Origin: Thalassobacillus devorans MSP14
GTDB lineage: Bacteria; Bacillota; Bacilli; Bacillales; Halobacillaceae
Length of the DNA: 64,000 nucleotides
Assembly: GCF_000496835.1 (NCBI RefSeq)
Contig: NZ_KI543237.1
Span: 1,094,641 to 1,158,640 of the forward strand
Reading direction: 5' to 3'
A program made the position numbers and the translations under genes. Below, in pieces: positions 37,168 through 46,750 of this stretch (its first letter is position 1; each line of letters opens with the position of its first letter). A model generated the notes under the pieces. That model ran no database searches, had not been told where the DNA came from, and saw only the letters and a list, made by a program, of their open reading frames with translations.

Positions 37168-37767
37168 ATGAATCTTCGGGAAAGGTTTTTACATAAAGAA
37201 ACTCGCCATCTTTATTCAGATCCACTGGTTGTACCGGAAATGAGTGAGCGACTGTTGGACCTGCTTCCGCAGGAGAGAAAAATGGTTGTAGTCTGCATCG
37301 GAACGGACCGATCTACCGGAGATTCCTTCGGTCCCCTCGCAGGTTCAATGATAAACGATCAGAACCCGAAGCATTTTACTGTGTATGGAACGCTTGCAAA
37401 CCCCGTACATGCCTTAAATCTTAAAGATACCATACAGGAAATCCATAGCAGTTATACCCGTCCATTTATCATTGCGGTCGACGCCTGTCTTGGAAAAGAT
37501 TCTTCTATCGGAATTATTTCGGTTTCGAAGGGGTCTTTGGCGCCTGGAGCGGCAATGAAAAAAGACCTCCCTAAAGTTGGAGATATTTCTATCAGCGGCA
37601 TTGTGAATGTAGGAGGATTCATGGAATACTTCGTCCTTCAAAACACCAGGCTTCATACGGTGATTGAGATGGCATCCCAGGTTTCACAAGTATTTCACCG
37701 TGTAGACCTTGAATTGCAGCTACGGCACAGAAAAAATCCCGCCTTTCGCAATATTTCCACAAACTAA
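37168..37767 (+). CDS. yyaC: Spore protease YyaC (GPR-related)
   Basis: The 199-residue protein has the YyaC signature VVVCIGTDRSTGDSFGPLAG and IAVDACLGKDSSIGII, with a fold related to germination protease and hydrogenase maturation proteases. Bacillus yyaC is expressed in sporulating cells, so this gene supports an endospore-forming host. The ribosome binding site TTGGAGGAAAAGCT precedes the ATG. It is transcribed opposite to its neighbours and has its own terminator. Confidence 0.93.
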   Translation: MNLRERFLHKETRHLYSDPLVVPEMSERLLDLLPQERKMVVVCIGTDRSTGDSFGPLAGSMINDQNPKHFTVYGTLANPVHALNLKDTIQEIHSSYTRPFIIAVDACLGKDSSIGIISVSKGSLAPGAAMKKDLPKVGDISISGIVNVGGFMEYFVLQNTRLHTVIEMASQVSQVFHRVDLELQLRHRKNPAFRNISTN

Positions 37768-37770
37768 CTT

Positions 37771-37812
37771 AAAAAAATCACCCGTAGCCTATGGTCCGGG
37801 TGACTTTTTTTA
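37771..37812. terminator. Bidirectional intrinsic terminator
   Basis: TCACCCG (37778-37784) pairs with CGGGTGA (37797-37803), with A and T runs on both sides. It follows yyaC and faces the DUF554 gene. Confidence 0.85.
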
Positions 37813-37934
37813 TTGGAATTCTCTTTCTTAGTTGAAGTTTTTTAATGTTACTCGCTTATGAGCTATATAATATTTTATAAGGGGAACCGTTTTCCTATCT
37901 ACTATTGCGAAAGCGTGCTGTAAGGTGGATCCTC

Positions 37935-38639
37935 TTAGAAAAGCTTAGCGATATAGAGAATGAACCCGACAGTCAATAACGCCGGCAATAAATTTGCGAC
38001 ACGTATTTTCGTTAAGTTCAACAGATTCAATCCGATCGCCACAATCATCAATCCACCTGTCGCTGTCATTTCCACGATGAACGCATCAAGCATCTCCTGA
38101 GGAATCCAGCTGTTGATTTGAGTGGCAGACAAGGCGATGCTGCCCTGATACAAGACAACAGGGAAGACAGAAAAGATCACGCCAAAGCCCAGGGTTGTAG
38201 TCAGCACGAGAGCGACAAATCCATCAATGATTGCTTTTGTTATCAATACTCCATGATCCCCGCGCAATCCCCCATCTAAAGCTCCGATCACAGACATCGC
38301 GCCAATGCCAAAGATAAGGGACGCTGTAATAAAACCTTGAGCGACAGTAGAAGTGGATCCTGGTTTAGCCACTTTGCTTTCAATCCATTTCCCCAGGTTT
38401 TCGAGCTTCGTTTCTAAATGTATTCCTTCCCCTATGATTGCGCCTGAAAGCAGGCTCAACAATACCACGACTATGTTCTCCGTTTGAAACCCCATCTGCA
38501 GGCCGATGAGAATGACCGCTAACCCGATCCCTTGCATAATCGTCTCTTTATAACGCTCAGGTATTTTAGTGAAAAATAATCCTAGTAACGATCCTGCGAT
38601 AATACATATTCCATTTACGATTGTTCCATATAAAGCCAT
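37935..38639 (-). CDS. DUF554 family membrane protein
   Basis: The 234-residue protein has about seven membrane segments and the DUF554 features GTIVNGICIIAGSLLGLFF at the N-terminus and TATGGLMIVAIGLNLLNL near the C-terminus. It resembles YdfK/YqgA proteins of unknown function. Its start lies 2 nt from the stop of the cysteine desulfurase-like gene, so the two are an operon. Confidence 0.9.
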   Translation of the reverse strand: MALYGTIVNGICIIAGSLLGLFFTKIPERYKETIMQGIGLAVILIGLQMGFQTENIVVVLLSLLSGAIIGEGIHLETKLENLGKWIESKVAKPGSTSTVAQGFITASLIFGIGAMSVIGALDGGLRGDHGVLITKAIIDGFVALVLTTTLGFGVIFSVFPVVLYQGSIALSATQINSWIPQEMLDAFIVEMTATGGLMIVAIGLNLLNLTKIRVANLLPALLTVGFILYIAKLF

Positions 38640-38641
38640 AA

Positions 38642-39778
38642 CTACATCTCCATATACCCTGTTCTTATTTCATCAATCACCTGTACAAAACGGTCGATTT
38701 CTTCTTCCGTATTGTAGGGACCGATACTTGCTCTTACTGCTCCCTGTTCTGTTGTATCGTAATACTGGTGGGAGCCGGGACTGCAATGCAATCCTGCCCT
38801 GACTGCAATCTGATAATGTGAATCGAGGACCATAGCAATTTCCTGCGAGGAAATATCACCAATATTAAAAGAAACGACTGGCATCCGCTCTACTTCCGGT
38901 CCAGGACCGTAAACCACGACATCCTTTATCTCAAGCAGTCCATGCATCAATTTTTGTGTCAAGTACGTTTCACGTGAAACAAGTCCATTCAACGCTTCCA
39001 ATGCAGCCTTCCAACCAGCTATCCCGGGGGTATTCAGTGTGCCGCTTTCATACTTTTCAGGCCAATGATCCGGCTGTTTCGGAAGTTCTGAAAAACTCCC
39101 GGTTCCACCATAGAATAGCGGTTCTAATTCAACTTCTCCTTCCACCAGTAAGGCACCAGTACCCTGAGGTCCAAGCAGCCGCTTATGGCCTGGAAATGCC
39201 AGCATGTCTATCCCCAGCTCTTTCATATGTATCGGAAAATGCCCCGCCGTCTGAGAGGCATCCACCAAAACTTTGCTGTCATTCCCTTTGATGATTTCTA
39301 TCATCGACTTCAACGGGGCTATTTCCCCCGTAATATTAGAAGCATGGGACACAATGACCAGCTTTGTCTCCGGTCGGATGGAAGCGTATAAGTCTTCAAT
39401 CAGCTTTTCAGAACTGCCGCTTAAATAAGTGACCTCGATTCGTTTCTGCTCTTTCAAGTATTCCAATGGACGCCGTACCGAATTATGTTCAAACATTGTC
39501 GTAATCACATGATCCCCTTCCATTAAAGGAAAACCCTGGATTGCCTGGTTCAATGCTATAGTGGCATTAGAAAAGAAAATAACCTTTTTAGGATCGCTTG
39601 CCCCAAACCGTTGTGCTAAAAGCTTTCTAGTCGTCTGAATGGTATTTGCAGCACGACCAGCTAACGCATGAGTGCCGCGCCCCGGGTTGGCTCCAAACTC
39701 GTTCACTGCTTCCGTCATTGCCTCTGTAACAGCTGAAGGCTTTGGGAAGGAGGACGCTGCCTGATCCAAGTAAATCAT
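38642..39778 (-). CDS. Cysteine desulfurase-like class V aminotransferase
   Basis: The 378-residue PLP enzyme begins MIYLDQAASSFPKP, typical of the family. The PLP lysine is in LAFPGHKRLLGPQGTG and the catalytic cysteine in AGLHCSPGSH. It should remove sulfur from cysteine for Fe-S or tRNA thiolation, but it differs from the IscS/SufS series and its partner is unknown. A parS-like site lies within the coding sequence. Confidence 0.9.
   Translation of the reverse strand: MIYLDQAASSFPKPSAVTEAMTEAVNEFGANPGRGTHALAGRAANTIQTTRKLLAQRFGASDPKKVIFFSNATIALNQAIQGFPLMEGDHVITTMFEHNSVRRPLEYLKEQKRIEVTYLSGSSEKLIEDLYASIRPETKLVIVSHASNITGEIAPLKSMIEIIKGNDSKVLVDASQTAGHFPIHMKELGIDMLAFPGHKRLLGPQGTGALLVEGEVELEPLFYGGTGSFSELPKQPDHWPEKYESGTLNTPGIAGWKAALEALNGLVSRETYLTQKLMHGLLEIKDVVVYGPGPEVERMPVVSFNIGDISSQEIAMVLDSHYQIAVRAGLHCSPGSHQYYDTTEQGAVRASIGPYNTEEEIDRFVQVIDEIRTGYMEM
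38966..38981. promoter_or_regulatory. parS-like centromere site 1
   Basis: CGTTTCACGTGAAACA matches the Bacillus parS consensus TGTTNCACGTGAAACA at all but the first base. It lies in the desulfurase gene, about 0.9 kb downstream of parB. Spo0J would load and spread from here. Confidence 0.85.
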
Positions 39779-39793
39779 TTGTCTACCTCCTGA

Positions 39794-39831
39794 TAAAAAA
39801 ACCTGGTTAAGTAAAAATGGGTTAACCAGGT
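39794..39831 (-). terminator. Intrinsic terminator of parA-parB
   Basis: ACCTGGTTAA (39801-39810) pairs perfectly with TTAACCAGGT (39822-39831), followed on the minus strand by seven T. Confidence 0.9.
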
Positions 39832-39840
39832 CATTGCTAG

Positions 39841-40689
39841 TTATTTAGTTTCAAACATTTCTAAGATCCTGTTCAAGTCATCATCGGTGAAAAATTCTAT
39901 CTCAATCTTACCTTTCCGCTTGCCGCGGTGGATGGTGACGCCAGTACCTAATTGGTCGCGTAATACCGCTTCCTGTTCTTGCAGAAAAATATCTTTGTGT
40001 TTATTGCTGCGATCTTTTTCTTTCTTTTTTTGTTTGTTGTCATTCAATTGAGTGATCAACAATTCTACTTGTCTGACATTCATGATATCCGCCTGGATCT
40101 TTTCAGCGATAGGGACTAGCTTTTCCTTATCCTTCAAACCCAGTAAAGCCCGTCCATGTCCCATGGATAACTTTCCTTCGTTGATCCATGCGATGATCGG
40201 GTCCGGCAGGCTCAACAGCCGGACCAAGTTGGCGATATGGGAACGACTTTTCCCCAGCCGCTTAGCCAGGGTCTCCTGGGTTATACCTAACTCGTCGATC
40301 AGTTGCTTGTATGCTTCGGCTTCTTCAATCGGCGATAAATCTTCTCGTTGTAAATTCTCCAATAATGCCAACTCCATCATTTGTTTATCTGTCAGTTCCC
40401 TGACTATAGCTGGCACCTTATCCAAACCGGCTTCTTTTGCAGCACGGTACCTTCGTTCACCGACTACGATTTCATATCCTTTAATACTTTTTCGGACAAT
40501 CAAAGGCTGCAGGATGCCATGCTCTTCAATGGATGCCTGGAGCTCCTGAATGGCCTTCGAATCAAACCTCTTCCGGGGTTGATACGGATTGGGGCGGCAT
40601 TGCTTGACAGATATTTCCTGGATGCTTTCTTCTCCGTTTTCCACATCCGTGAAAAACGCATCGAGCCCTTTACCTAACCCTCTCGCCAT
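39841..40689 (-). CDS. spo0J: Chromosome partitioning protein ParB (Spo0J)
   Basis: The ATG at 40689 gives MARGLGKGLDAFF, the conserved ParB start, and follows AAAGGAAGTGAT. The 282-residue protein has the N-terminal CTPase domain with GERRYRA, the helix-turn-helix (ETLAKRLGKSRSHIANLVRLL) and a C-terminal dimerisation region. It binds parS, spreads using CTP and loads SMC. Its start overlaps the parA stop by 20 nt. Confidence 0.98.
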   Translation of the reverse strand: MARGLGKGLDAFFTDVENGEESIQEISVKQCRPNPYQPRKRFDSKAIQELQASIEEHGILQPLIVRKSIKGYEIVVGERRYRAAKEAGLDKVPAIVRELTDKQMMELALLENLQREDLSPIEEAEAYKQLIDELGITQETLAKRLGKSRSHIANLVRLLSLPDPIIAWINEGKLSMGHGRALLGLKDKEKLVPIAEKIQADIMNVRQVELLITQLNDNKQKKKEKDRSNKHKDIFLQEQEAVLRDQLGTGVTIHRGKRKGKIEIEFFTDDDLNRILEMFETK

Positions 40690-41443
40690 TAGCAATCACT
40701 TCCTTTGCCAATTCTAAGTATACTTCCGCACCGCGAGACTTCGGATCATATAGGATGATAGGTTGTCCATGACTTGGTGCTTCACTTAAGCGGACATTAC
40801 GCGGAATAATAGAACGATAAACTTTCTCCTGAAAATACTTCTTTACTTCTTCAATCACCTGGATGCCAAGGTTGGTCCGGGCATCCAGCATAGTGAGCAG
40901 AACCCCTTCAATCATTAAATCTTTATTTAAATGTTTTTGAACTAACCTGACTGTATTCAATAACTGGCTCAACCCTTCCAAAGCGTAATACTCGCACTGG
41001 ACAGGAATGATGACTGCATCAGAAGCAGTCAGGGAATTTATCGTCAAAAGTCCGAGGGAAGGCGGACAATCGATAATAATATAGTCATATTCACCTTTCA
41101 CGGCATCTAACGCTTGTTTTAGCCGTACCTCCCTCGATATGGTCGGCACCAGTTCAATTTCAGCTCCAGCGAGCTGGATGGTTGCAGGAATGACATCAAG
41201 ATTCTCGACTAACGCAGAGGTCCGGATATCTTTTGCCGCTTGATCTTCGATTAATATATTATAAATACATTGATCGACATCTCCTTTATTAACCCCCACC
41301 CCACTTGTCGCATTTCCCTGGGGGTCGATATCGACCAGAAGTACCTTATGATTGAGATACGCAAGACACGCGCTAAGGTTGACGGCTGTCGTTGTCTTTC
41401 CTACGCCACCCTTTTGATTGGCAATGGCGATTGTTCTACCCAT
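40670..41443 (-). CDS. soj: Chromosome partitioning ATPase ParA (Soj)
   Basis: The 257-residue protein begins MGRTIAIANQKGGVGKTTTAVNL, the deviant Walker A motif, with Walker B in DYIIIDCPPSLG. Soj also acts on DnaA to control initiation in Bacillus, so its place near oriC fits. It is the first gene of the soj-spo0J operon, with GTAGGTGAC as ribosome binding site. Confidence 0.98.
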   Translation of the reverse strand: MGRTIAIANQKGGVGKTTTAVNLSACLAYLNHKVLLVDIDPQGNATSGVGVNKGDVDQCIYNILIEDQAAKDIRTSALVENLDVIPATIQLAGAEIELVPTISREVRLKQALDAVKGEYDYIIIDCPPSLGLLTINSLTASDAVIIPVQCEYYALEGLSQLLNTVRLVQKHLNKDLMIEGVLLTMLDARTNLGIQVIEEVKKYFQEKVYRSIIPRNVRLSEAPSHGQPIILYDPKSRGAEVYLELAKEVIANGERVR

Positions 41444-41689
41444 GATGTCACCTACCTACTTCTCCATAAAATATATCAAAACAGCACAGGCCGAACCGTA
41501 CCTGCTCGTAAAAATTACTGAAGCGTCAACATCTATTCTATCACTTTTTTATATATTCTGACTTCAAATTTTTTAATTCCATGATGGATTACCAGATTCC
41601 ATTACCTGAACAGAGCAACCCGGTTTCCTGTCAATTTGAAAGCCTTGGTCCTTTCTATACATTAACCCTTTAACAAAACTAAAACTTTT

Positions 41690-41727
41690 TATTAAAAAAT
41701 CCCCATCTTTCCAGAGAAGATGGGAAT
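41690..41727 (-). terminator. Intrinsic terminator of noc
   Basis: CCCATCTT (41702-41709) pairs with AAGATGGG (41717-41724), followed on the minus strand by GATTTTTT. The rest of the 291-bp gap to soj has no recognised feature. Confidence 0.85.
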
Positions 41728-41734
41728 TAAAAAG

Positions 41735-42613
41735 TTACTTTTGGTTTTTCTTCGGTATTTTTATCGTGATTTGGTAATAATCATCATGATCCTGTTCGTC
41801 TGTTTCTAAATTGATTCCAGTGTCATTCACCATATTCAACGATTGGCGGATCGTATTCATTGCAATCCGGATATCTTTATTGACGCCTTTCATCCGAGGC
41901 TTTTTCTTCGGTTTCTTCTCTTCAGTTTCTTTTTTGATCCGTTCTTCCGTCTGCTTGACGTTCAATTGTTTTTCAATGATTTCATGCAGGATTTTTTCCT
42001 GCAGTGCAGGATCTTTAACTGCGATCAACGCACGTGCATGGCGCTCCGTAATCTCCTTATCCATGATAGCCTGCTGTACCACTTCAGGGAGCTTGAGTAA
42101 GCGCATCTTATTGGCAATAGTCGATTGGCTTTTCCCAAGGCGCTGAGCAAGTGCTTCCTGTGTCAACTCATGAATTTCAATCAAGCGTGCATACGCCGCT
42201 GCTTCTTCAATGACTGACAACTCTTCCCGTTGAAGGTTTTCAATCAGAGCAACGGAGGCTGTCTCCGCATCATTCATTTCTCTAAGTATTGCCGGGACTT
42301 CTTCCCACCCTAAAGACTGCACAGCTCTCCAGCGTCGTTCCCCGGCAATCAATTCATAATTTTCTTCATCCAGACGCCGGACGACGATCGGCTGAATCAT
42401 GCCATGAGTATGGATAGTCTGCGCCAATTCTGCAATTTTTTCCGCATTAAAAACAGCCCTTGGCTGATAACGGTTCGGCTGTACACGATTAACCGGAATG
42501 TGGACGACCTCATCCGCGTGATATTCTTTTTCATCTAAAGCCTCTGATTCAGGTTCCGAATCAGAATCTGGTTTATCTCCCAGGCCAAATAAGCGACTGA
42601 AAGGATGTAACAT
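41735..42613 (-). CDS. noc: Nucleoid occlusion protein Noc
   Basis: The ATG at 42613 gives [14 protein letters not shown], the amphipathic membrane-binding N-terminus of Noc, after AAGGTGGTG. The 292-residue ParB-family protein has GERRWRA in the CTP domain and a helix-turn-helix ([21 protein letters not shown]). Noc binds ATTTCCCGGGAAAT sites and prevents septation over the chromosome. The amphipathic start and the position beside rsmG separate it from Spo0J. A terminator follows. Confidence 0.96.
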   Translation of the reverse strand: MLHPFSRLFGLGDKPDSDSEPESEALDEKEYHADEVVHIPVNRVQPNRYQPRAVFNAEKIAELAQTIHTHGMIQPIVVRRLDEENYELIAGERRWRAVQSLGWEEVPAILREMNDAETASVALIENLQREELSVIEEAAAYARLIEIHELTQEALAQRLGKSQSTIANKMRLLKLPEVVQQAIMDKEITERHARALIAVKDPALQEKILHEIIEKQLNVKQTEERIKKETEEKKPKKKPRMKGVNKDIRIAMNTIRQSLNMVNDTGINLETDEQDHDDYYQITIKIPKKNQK

Positions 42614-42658
42614 GTTCAGACACCACCTTTTTGCGAGCAGCACACTCAAGTATTGGTT

Positions 42659-42674
42659 CGTTCCACGTGAAACA
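42659..42674. promoter_or_regulatory. parS-like centromere site 2
   Basis: CGTTCCACGTGAAACA matches parS at all but the first base, as in site 1. It lies just upstream of noc, about 2 kb upstream of the soj-spo0J operon. The 290-bp gap around it shows nothing else. Confidence 0.85.
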
Positions 42675-42903
42675 ATGACTGATTATAGAAAAAAGCGCTG
42701 CAGAATCGGTAGACTGCTGCGCACGAGTATGCCTTTTCATTTCTTTCCCTATTTTATCATAATTATCTATTAAAAAGTATCACCATGAATGATAATTTAC
42801 AAATTTAATAGCTTGGTAGAAACCATTTTTAATGCCAATAAGAATCTTTTCCTGCGGCACAGTGTTTTAATTCTGGTTGTAATTGCTCCACTTATATGAC
42901 CTG

Positions 42904-43593
42904 TCATAGCAGCAGGATGGTAAGACCCGGGGCTAGTATAGAAACGAGAACTGCGCTCAATACCATGGCGATGGTACTGATGGATCCTTCCAGCTGGTCG
43001 CGTTCCATAGATGTAGCCGTACCGATGGCGTGAGAAGCACTGCCCATCCCCACACCCCGGCCAATATAATGAGTAAGGCGGAAAGAGCGCCAAACAAACG
43101 GATGGATCAATACTCCACCAATGCCAGCAATCATGACAAATACCGCCGCCAAAGGCATAGCGCCACCGGTCGCTTCTGCGATGGCCATGGCGACTGGGGT
43201 GGTTACTGATTTGGGAACGATTGAGTTGATAATCAGCTCACTGAACCCTGCCCACTTGCTAAGAAGCAGTCCAGAAGTAATTCCGACGACAGCACCGATA
43301 AATGTTCCCGTCACAACCGGCACCAGCATTCTTTTCAATATATCCCGGTTTTGATAGAGCGGGTAGGCTAACCCTACGACCGCAGGACCAAGCAAATGAT
43401 CAATCCACTGGCCGCCGATCATATAGGTTTCATAGGATATTTGAAAGGTGAGCAGAATCACGATAGTCACGAGCGTAGAGGAAATGATCGGGACAGTGTA
43501 GATATGGCGAAACTTTTTATAGACGGTAACAGATCCCCAATATAGGAGTGTCGTTGCAACAATGACGGCGAGGCCGATAATGAAATTATTCAT
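42904..43593 (-). CDS. LrgB/CidB-family membrane protein
   Basis: The 229-residue protein has about seven membrane segments and the LrgB features VGLAYPLYQ, KSVTTPVAMAIAE and the C-terminal ASHAIGTA. It is paired with a CidA/LrgA-type protein. Such pairs affect murein hydrolase export and programmed lysis, and relatives export glycolate or pyruvate. Its start overlaps the upstream gene by 8 nt. The pair interrupts the usual noc-rsmG neighbourhood. Confidence 0.93.
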   Translation of the reverse strand: MNNFIIGLAVIVATTLLYWGSVTVYKKFRHIYTVPIISSTLVTIVILLTFQISYETYMIGGQWIDHLLGPAVVGLAYPLYQNRDILKRMLVPVVTGTFIGAVVGITSGLLLSKWAGFSELIINSIVPKSVTTPVAMAIAEATGGAMPLAAVFVMIAGIGGVLIHPFVWRSFRLTHYIGRGVGMGSASHAIGTATSMERDQLEGSISTIAMVLSAVLVSILAPGLTILLL

Positions 43594-43957
43594 AGGACCC
43601 CTCCTTTTTCTGTACCATTATTTGAGCAATGGCTCCTGACAACCCCATGACGAGCACCGTGCTTAACATCCCGATGGCAATCAAAAGCATACCTTTCCCT
43701 TTAAAAATATAGGCATAACTGATGACGCCGACGGTTGCCGGAATGAAGAAGAACGGAAGGTGGGTGATCATGAAGCCCGCTCCTTGTTGTATCCAGCGTT
43801 CCGACACTACTTTCAAGGAAAGGAGCACAAAAAGGAGGATGAGCCCTATGACACTGCCCGGGATAAACAGATTCAACACCTTCTGGATGGCCGTTCCCAG
43901 CCAGTACAGGAAGTATAGACCGATGAATTGTATGAGGATAGTAACTGTTTTATACAT
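43586..43957 (-). CDS. CidA/LrgA-family holin-like protein
   Basis: The 123-residue protein has four membrane segments and the family pattern FIGLYFLYWLG, IPGSVIGLILLF and LPFFFIPATVGV. It resembles phage holins and probably forms a membrane complex with the LrgB-like partner. Whether it is the holin-type or antiholin-type member cannot be told from sequence. No LytS/LytT regulator is nearby. Confidence 0.92.
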   Translation of the reverse strand: MYKTVTILIQFIGLYFLYWLGTAIQKVLNLFIPGSVIGLILLFVLLSLKVVSERWIQQGAGFMITHLPFFFIPATVGVISYAYIFKGKGMLLIAIGMLSTVLVMGLSGAIAQIMVQKKEGSYE

Positions 43958-44035
43958 GATGAACCCTTTCTATTTATATTTATTCGCTTAGTATATCATC
44001 TGATGGATATATCAACTATTCCAAACGCTTATCAA

Positions 44036-44066
44036 ATAATAAAACCGCACCTCAGGGAGGCACGGT
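44036..44066 (-). terminator. Probable terminator of rsmG
   Basis: On the minus strand ACCG-TG-CCTC pairs with GAGG-TG-CGGT through two wobble pairs, followed by TTTTATT. It lies 33 nt beyond the rsmG stop codon. Confidence 0.7.
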
Positions 44067-44098
44067 AATAAAGAAAACAGGTGCTGCTGTTAAACCTA

Positions 44099-44815
44099 TT
44101 ATTGGATCGGTGTTTTGTTAGGAACGCCAGCTTTTCTTGGATATTTCTTCGGAGTCTTACGAAGTTTTTCTATCAAAGCAATATTTCGTTCACTATTTTC
44201 TTCCGGAAGTTCAAAGGTGTGCACTTTGGCTACTTCACCGCCGACAGTACGGATGGCAAGTTGAGCATCTTCGAGTTCATCCGACAAATTAGGGCCTTTC
44301 ATGGCAATGAATAGTCCACCTTTTTGAGTTAGTGGCAGGCACAATTCACTTAACACAGAAAGCCTGGCGACGGCACGAGCCATGACAATGTCATAACTTT
44401 CCCGGAATTTACTTTTCTTTCCGAAGTTTTCCGCGCGATCGTGATAAAATGCGACATCACTGAGTTCTAATTCATGGGCTAAGTGATTTAAAAAGGTGAT
44501 TCTTTTTTGCAATGAATCAACGATGGTCACTTTCAAATGGGGAAAAACGATTTTAAGCGGAAGGCTGGGAAAGCCAGCACCCGCGCCAACATCACAGATT
44601 TGTAAAGGTTTCGTGAAATCATGGTAGAAAGCAGCAGTAATAGAATCATAAAAATGCTTCAAGTAGACGCCTTCTTCATCTGTAATGGCCGTCAGGTTCA
44701 TTTTTTCGTTCCATTCCACCAGAATTTCAAAATATTGTTCAAATTGCCGTTGCTGTTTTTCATTCAATTCGATTCCCTGTTCTTTCAGCTTGCTTAGAAA
44801 GGTATGCTTATCCAT
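44099..44815 (-). CDS. rsmG: 16S rRNA (guanine-527-N7)-methyltransferase RsmG
   Basis: The ATG at 44815 follows AAAGGATGG and gives a 238-residue protein. The SAM-binding motif is [16 protein letters not shown], and [10 protein letters not shown] lies downstream, both typical of GidB. It methylates G527 in 16S rRNA; loss gives low-level streptomycin resistance. It is 19 nt after mnmG in the same operon. Confidence 0.97.
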   Translation of the reverse strand: MDKHTFLSKLKEQGIELNEKQQRQFEQYFEILVEWNEKMNLTAITDEEGVYLKHFYDSITAAFYHDFTKPLQICDVGAGAGFPSLPLKIVFPHLKVTIVDSLQKRITFLNHLAHELELSDVAFYHDRAENFGKKSKFRESYDIVMARAVARLSVLSELCLPLTQKGGLFIAMKGPNLSDELEDAQLAIRTVGGEVAKVHTFELPEENSERNIALIEKLRKTPKKYPRKAGVPNKTPIQ

Positions 44816-44834
44816 TGGTCCATCCTTTCTTCTC

Positions 44835-46724
44835 TTATTCGTTGGATACGCGTGCGATCTTCCCTTGTTCGATATAGACCAGTAAGATTGAAACATCCGA
44901 AGGGTTGACTCCTGAAATACGGGAAGCCTGTCCGACAGAAAGCGGACGGACCTCTTTCAATTTCTCCCGGGCTTCCGTAGCCAAACCATTGATGGCATCA
45001 TAATCGATATGATCTGGTATTTTCTTATCGTCCATCTTTTTCATGCGTTCGATTTGCTGTAAGGCTTTCGTGATGTAGCCTGAATATTTCGTCTGGATTT
45101 CGACCTGCTCTTTGACGTCATCCGGCAGGTCCTTTGCAGGTGCTGTCAATGTCTCGATCATCTCATACTTCATTTCCGGTCTCCGTAACAGATCAGATGC
45201 CCGGACAGCTTCTTTCAATGGTGTGCCACCTGCTTGTTCAACGATACGCTGGACTTTTTCTTCCGGCTTCAAAATGACCCCATCTAAACGTTTCCGTTCC
45301 TCTTCGATCAATCGTTTCTTACCCTGAAACTTTTGGTAACGTTCTTCTGAAATCATGCCCAGCTGATAACCGATTTCGGTAAGACGCAAGTCGGCATTAT
45401 CATGACGTAGCATCAGCCTGAATTCAGCACGGGACGTAAGCAGACGATAAGGTTCATTGGTACCTTTTGTAACAAGATCATCAATCAGCACTCCGATATA
45501 TGCCTGAGAACGGTCAAGGATCAACGGTTCGAGATCAAGTGCTTTAGCAGCAGCATTGATTCCAGACATGATTCCTTGTGCCGCAGCTTCCTCATAACCG
45601 GAAGTTCCATTAATTTGACCTGCGGTGAATAACCCTTTGATATTTTTCGTTTCCAAGGTCGGCCAGAGCTGGGTCGGAACTACAGAATCATATTCAATTG
45701 CATAGCCTGCACGCATGATTTCCGCTTTTTCCAGTCCTGGTACTGTTTCTATCATCTTTTTCTGGATGAATTCAGGAAGGGATGTCGAGAGTCCTTGGAC
45801 ATAGACCTCTTCTGTGTTCCGTCCTTCTGGTTCCAGGAAAATCTGATGACGTGGTTTGTCATGGAAACGTACCACTTTGTCTTCAATCGAAGGACAATAA
45901 CGTGGTCCTGTCCCTTTGATCATTCCTGAATACATCGGTGATAACCCGAGGTTTTCATCGATGATCTGATGTGTGTATTCGTTCGTGTAGGTGAGCCAGC
46001 ACGGAATCTGATCCATGATAAATTCGGTCGTTTCATAAGAAAATGCCCGTGGTTCCTCATCACCCGGCTGTATCTCTGTTTTAGAATAATCGATAGTATG
46101 GCTGTTGACACGCATTGGTGTCCCGGTTTTGAAACGGACCATCTTAATTCCCAGCTCTTCCAAATGCTCTGATAAAGCTACAGTCGGACGCTGGTTATTA
46201 GGGCCGCTTTCATACTCCAAGTCACCGATAATCACTTTTCCGCGCATAAACGTACCAGTCGTAACAATTACAGTTCTTGCGGTATAAGCCGCTTTTGTCT
46301 CTGTCACTACACCCTTGATTTCATTATCCTCTACGATCAGGCGTTGAACCATTCCCTGACGCAATGTCAGATTCTCCTGATTTTCTAACGTTTCTTTCAT
46401 TTCCTGAATATATAATGGTTTATCCGCCTGTGCCCGTAATGCACGCACAGCAGGACCTTTTCTTGTATTCAGCATACGCATTTGAATATGCGTCTTATCA
46501 ATGATTTTTCCCATCACACCGCCAAGCGCATCAATTTCACGCACGACGACACCTTTGGCCGGTCCTCCGATTGATGGGTTACATGGCATAAACGCAACCA
46601 AATCCAGGTTCAAGGTAAGCATCAGTGTCTTGGCTCCGCGTTTTGCTGAAGCCAGTGCTGCTTCACACCCTGCATGACCTGCACCAATAACGATCACATC
46701 ATAATGTCCAGCATCGTAAGTCAT
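44835..46724 (-). CDS. mnmG: tRNA uridine-5-carboxymethylaminomethyl modification enzyme MnmG
   Basis: The ATG at 46724 follows AAAGGAGAG and gives 629 residues. FAD binding is seen in [15 protein letters not shown], with conserved [11 protein letters not shown] and the C-terminal GASRISGV-type motif ([13 protein letters not shown]). With MnmE it modifies the wobble uridine of several tRNAs. Its start lies 26 nt after the mnmE stop, in one operon. Confidence 0.98.
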   Translation of the reverse strand: MTYDAGHYDVIVIGAGHAGCEAALASAKRGAKTLMLTLNLDLVAFMPCNPSIGGPAKGVVVREIDALGGVMGKIIDKTHIQMRMLNTRKGPAVRALRAQADKPLYIQEMKETLENQENLTLRQGMVQRLIVEDNEIKGVVTETKAAYTARTVIVTTGTFMRGKVIIGDLEYESGPNNQRPTVALSEHLEELGIKMVRFKTGTPMRVNSHTIDYSKTEIQPGDEEPRAFSYETTEFIMDQIPCWLTYTNEYTHQIIDENLGLSPMYSGMIKGTGPRYCPSIEDKVVRFHDKPRHQIFLEPEGRNTEEVYVQGLSTSLPEFIQKKMIETVPGLEKAEIMRAGYAIEYDSVVPTQLWPTLETKNIKGLFTAGQINGTSGYEEAAAQGIMSGINAAAKALDLEPLILDRSQAYIGVLIDDLVTKGTNEPYRLLTSRAEFRLMLRHDNADLRLTEIGYQLGMISEERYQKFQGKKRLIEEERKRLDGVILKPEEKVQRIVEQAGGTPLKEAVRASDLLRRPEMKYEMIETLTAPAKDLPDDVKEQVEIQTKYSGYITKALQQIERMKKMDDKKIPDHIDYDAINGLATEAREKLKEVRPLSVGQASRISGVNPSDVSILLVYIEQGKIARVSNE

Positions 46725-46750
46725 TGGCTTTTGTCTCTCCTTTAAATAAA

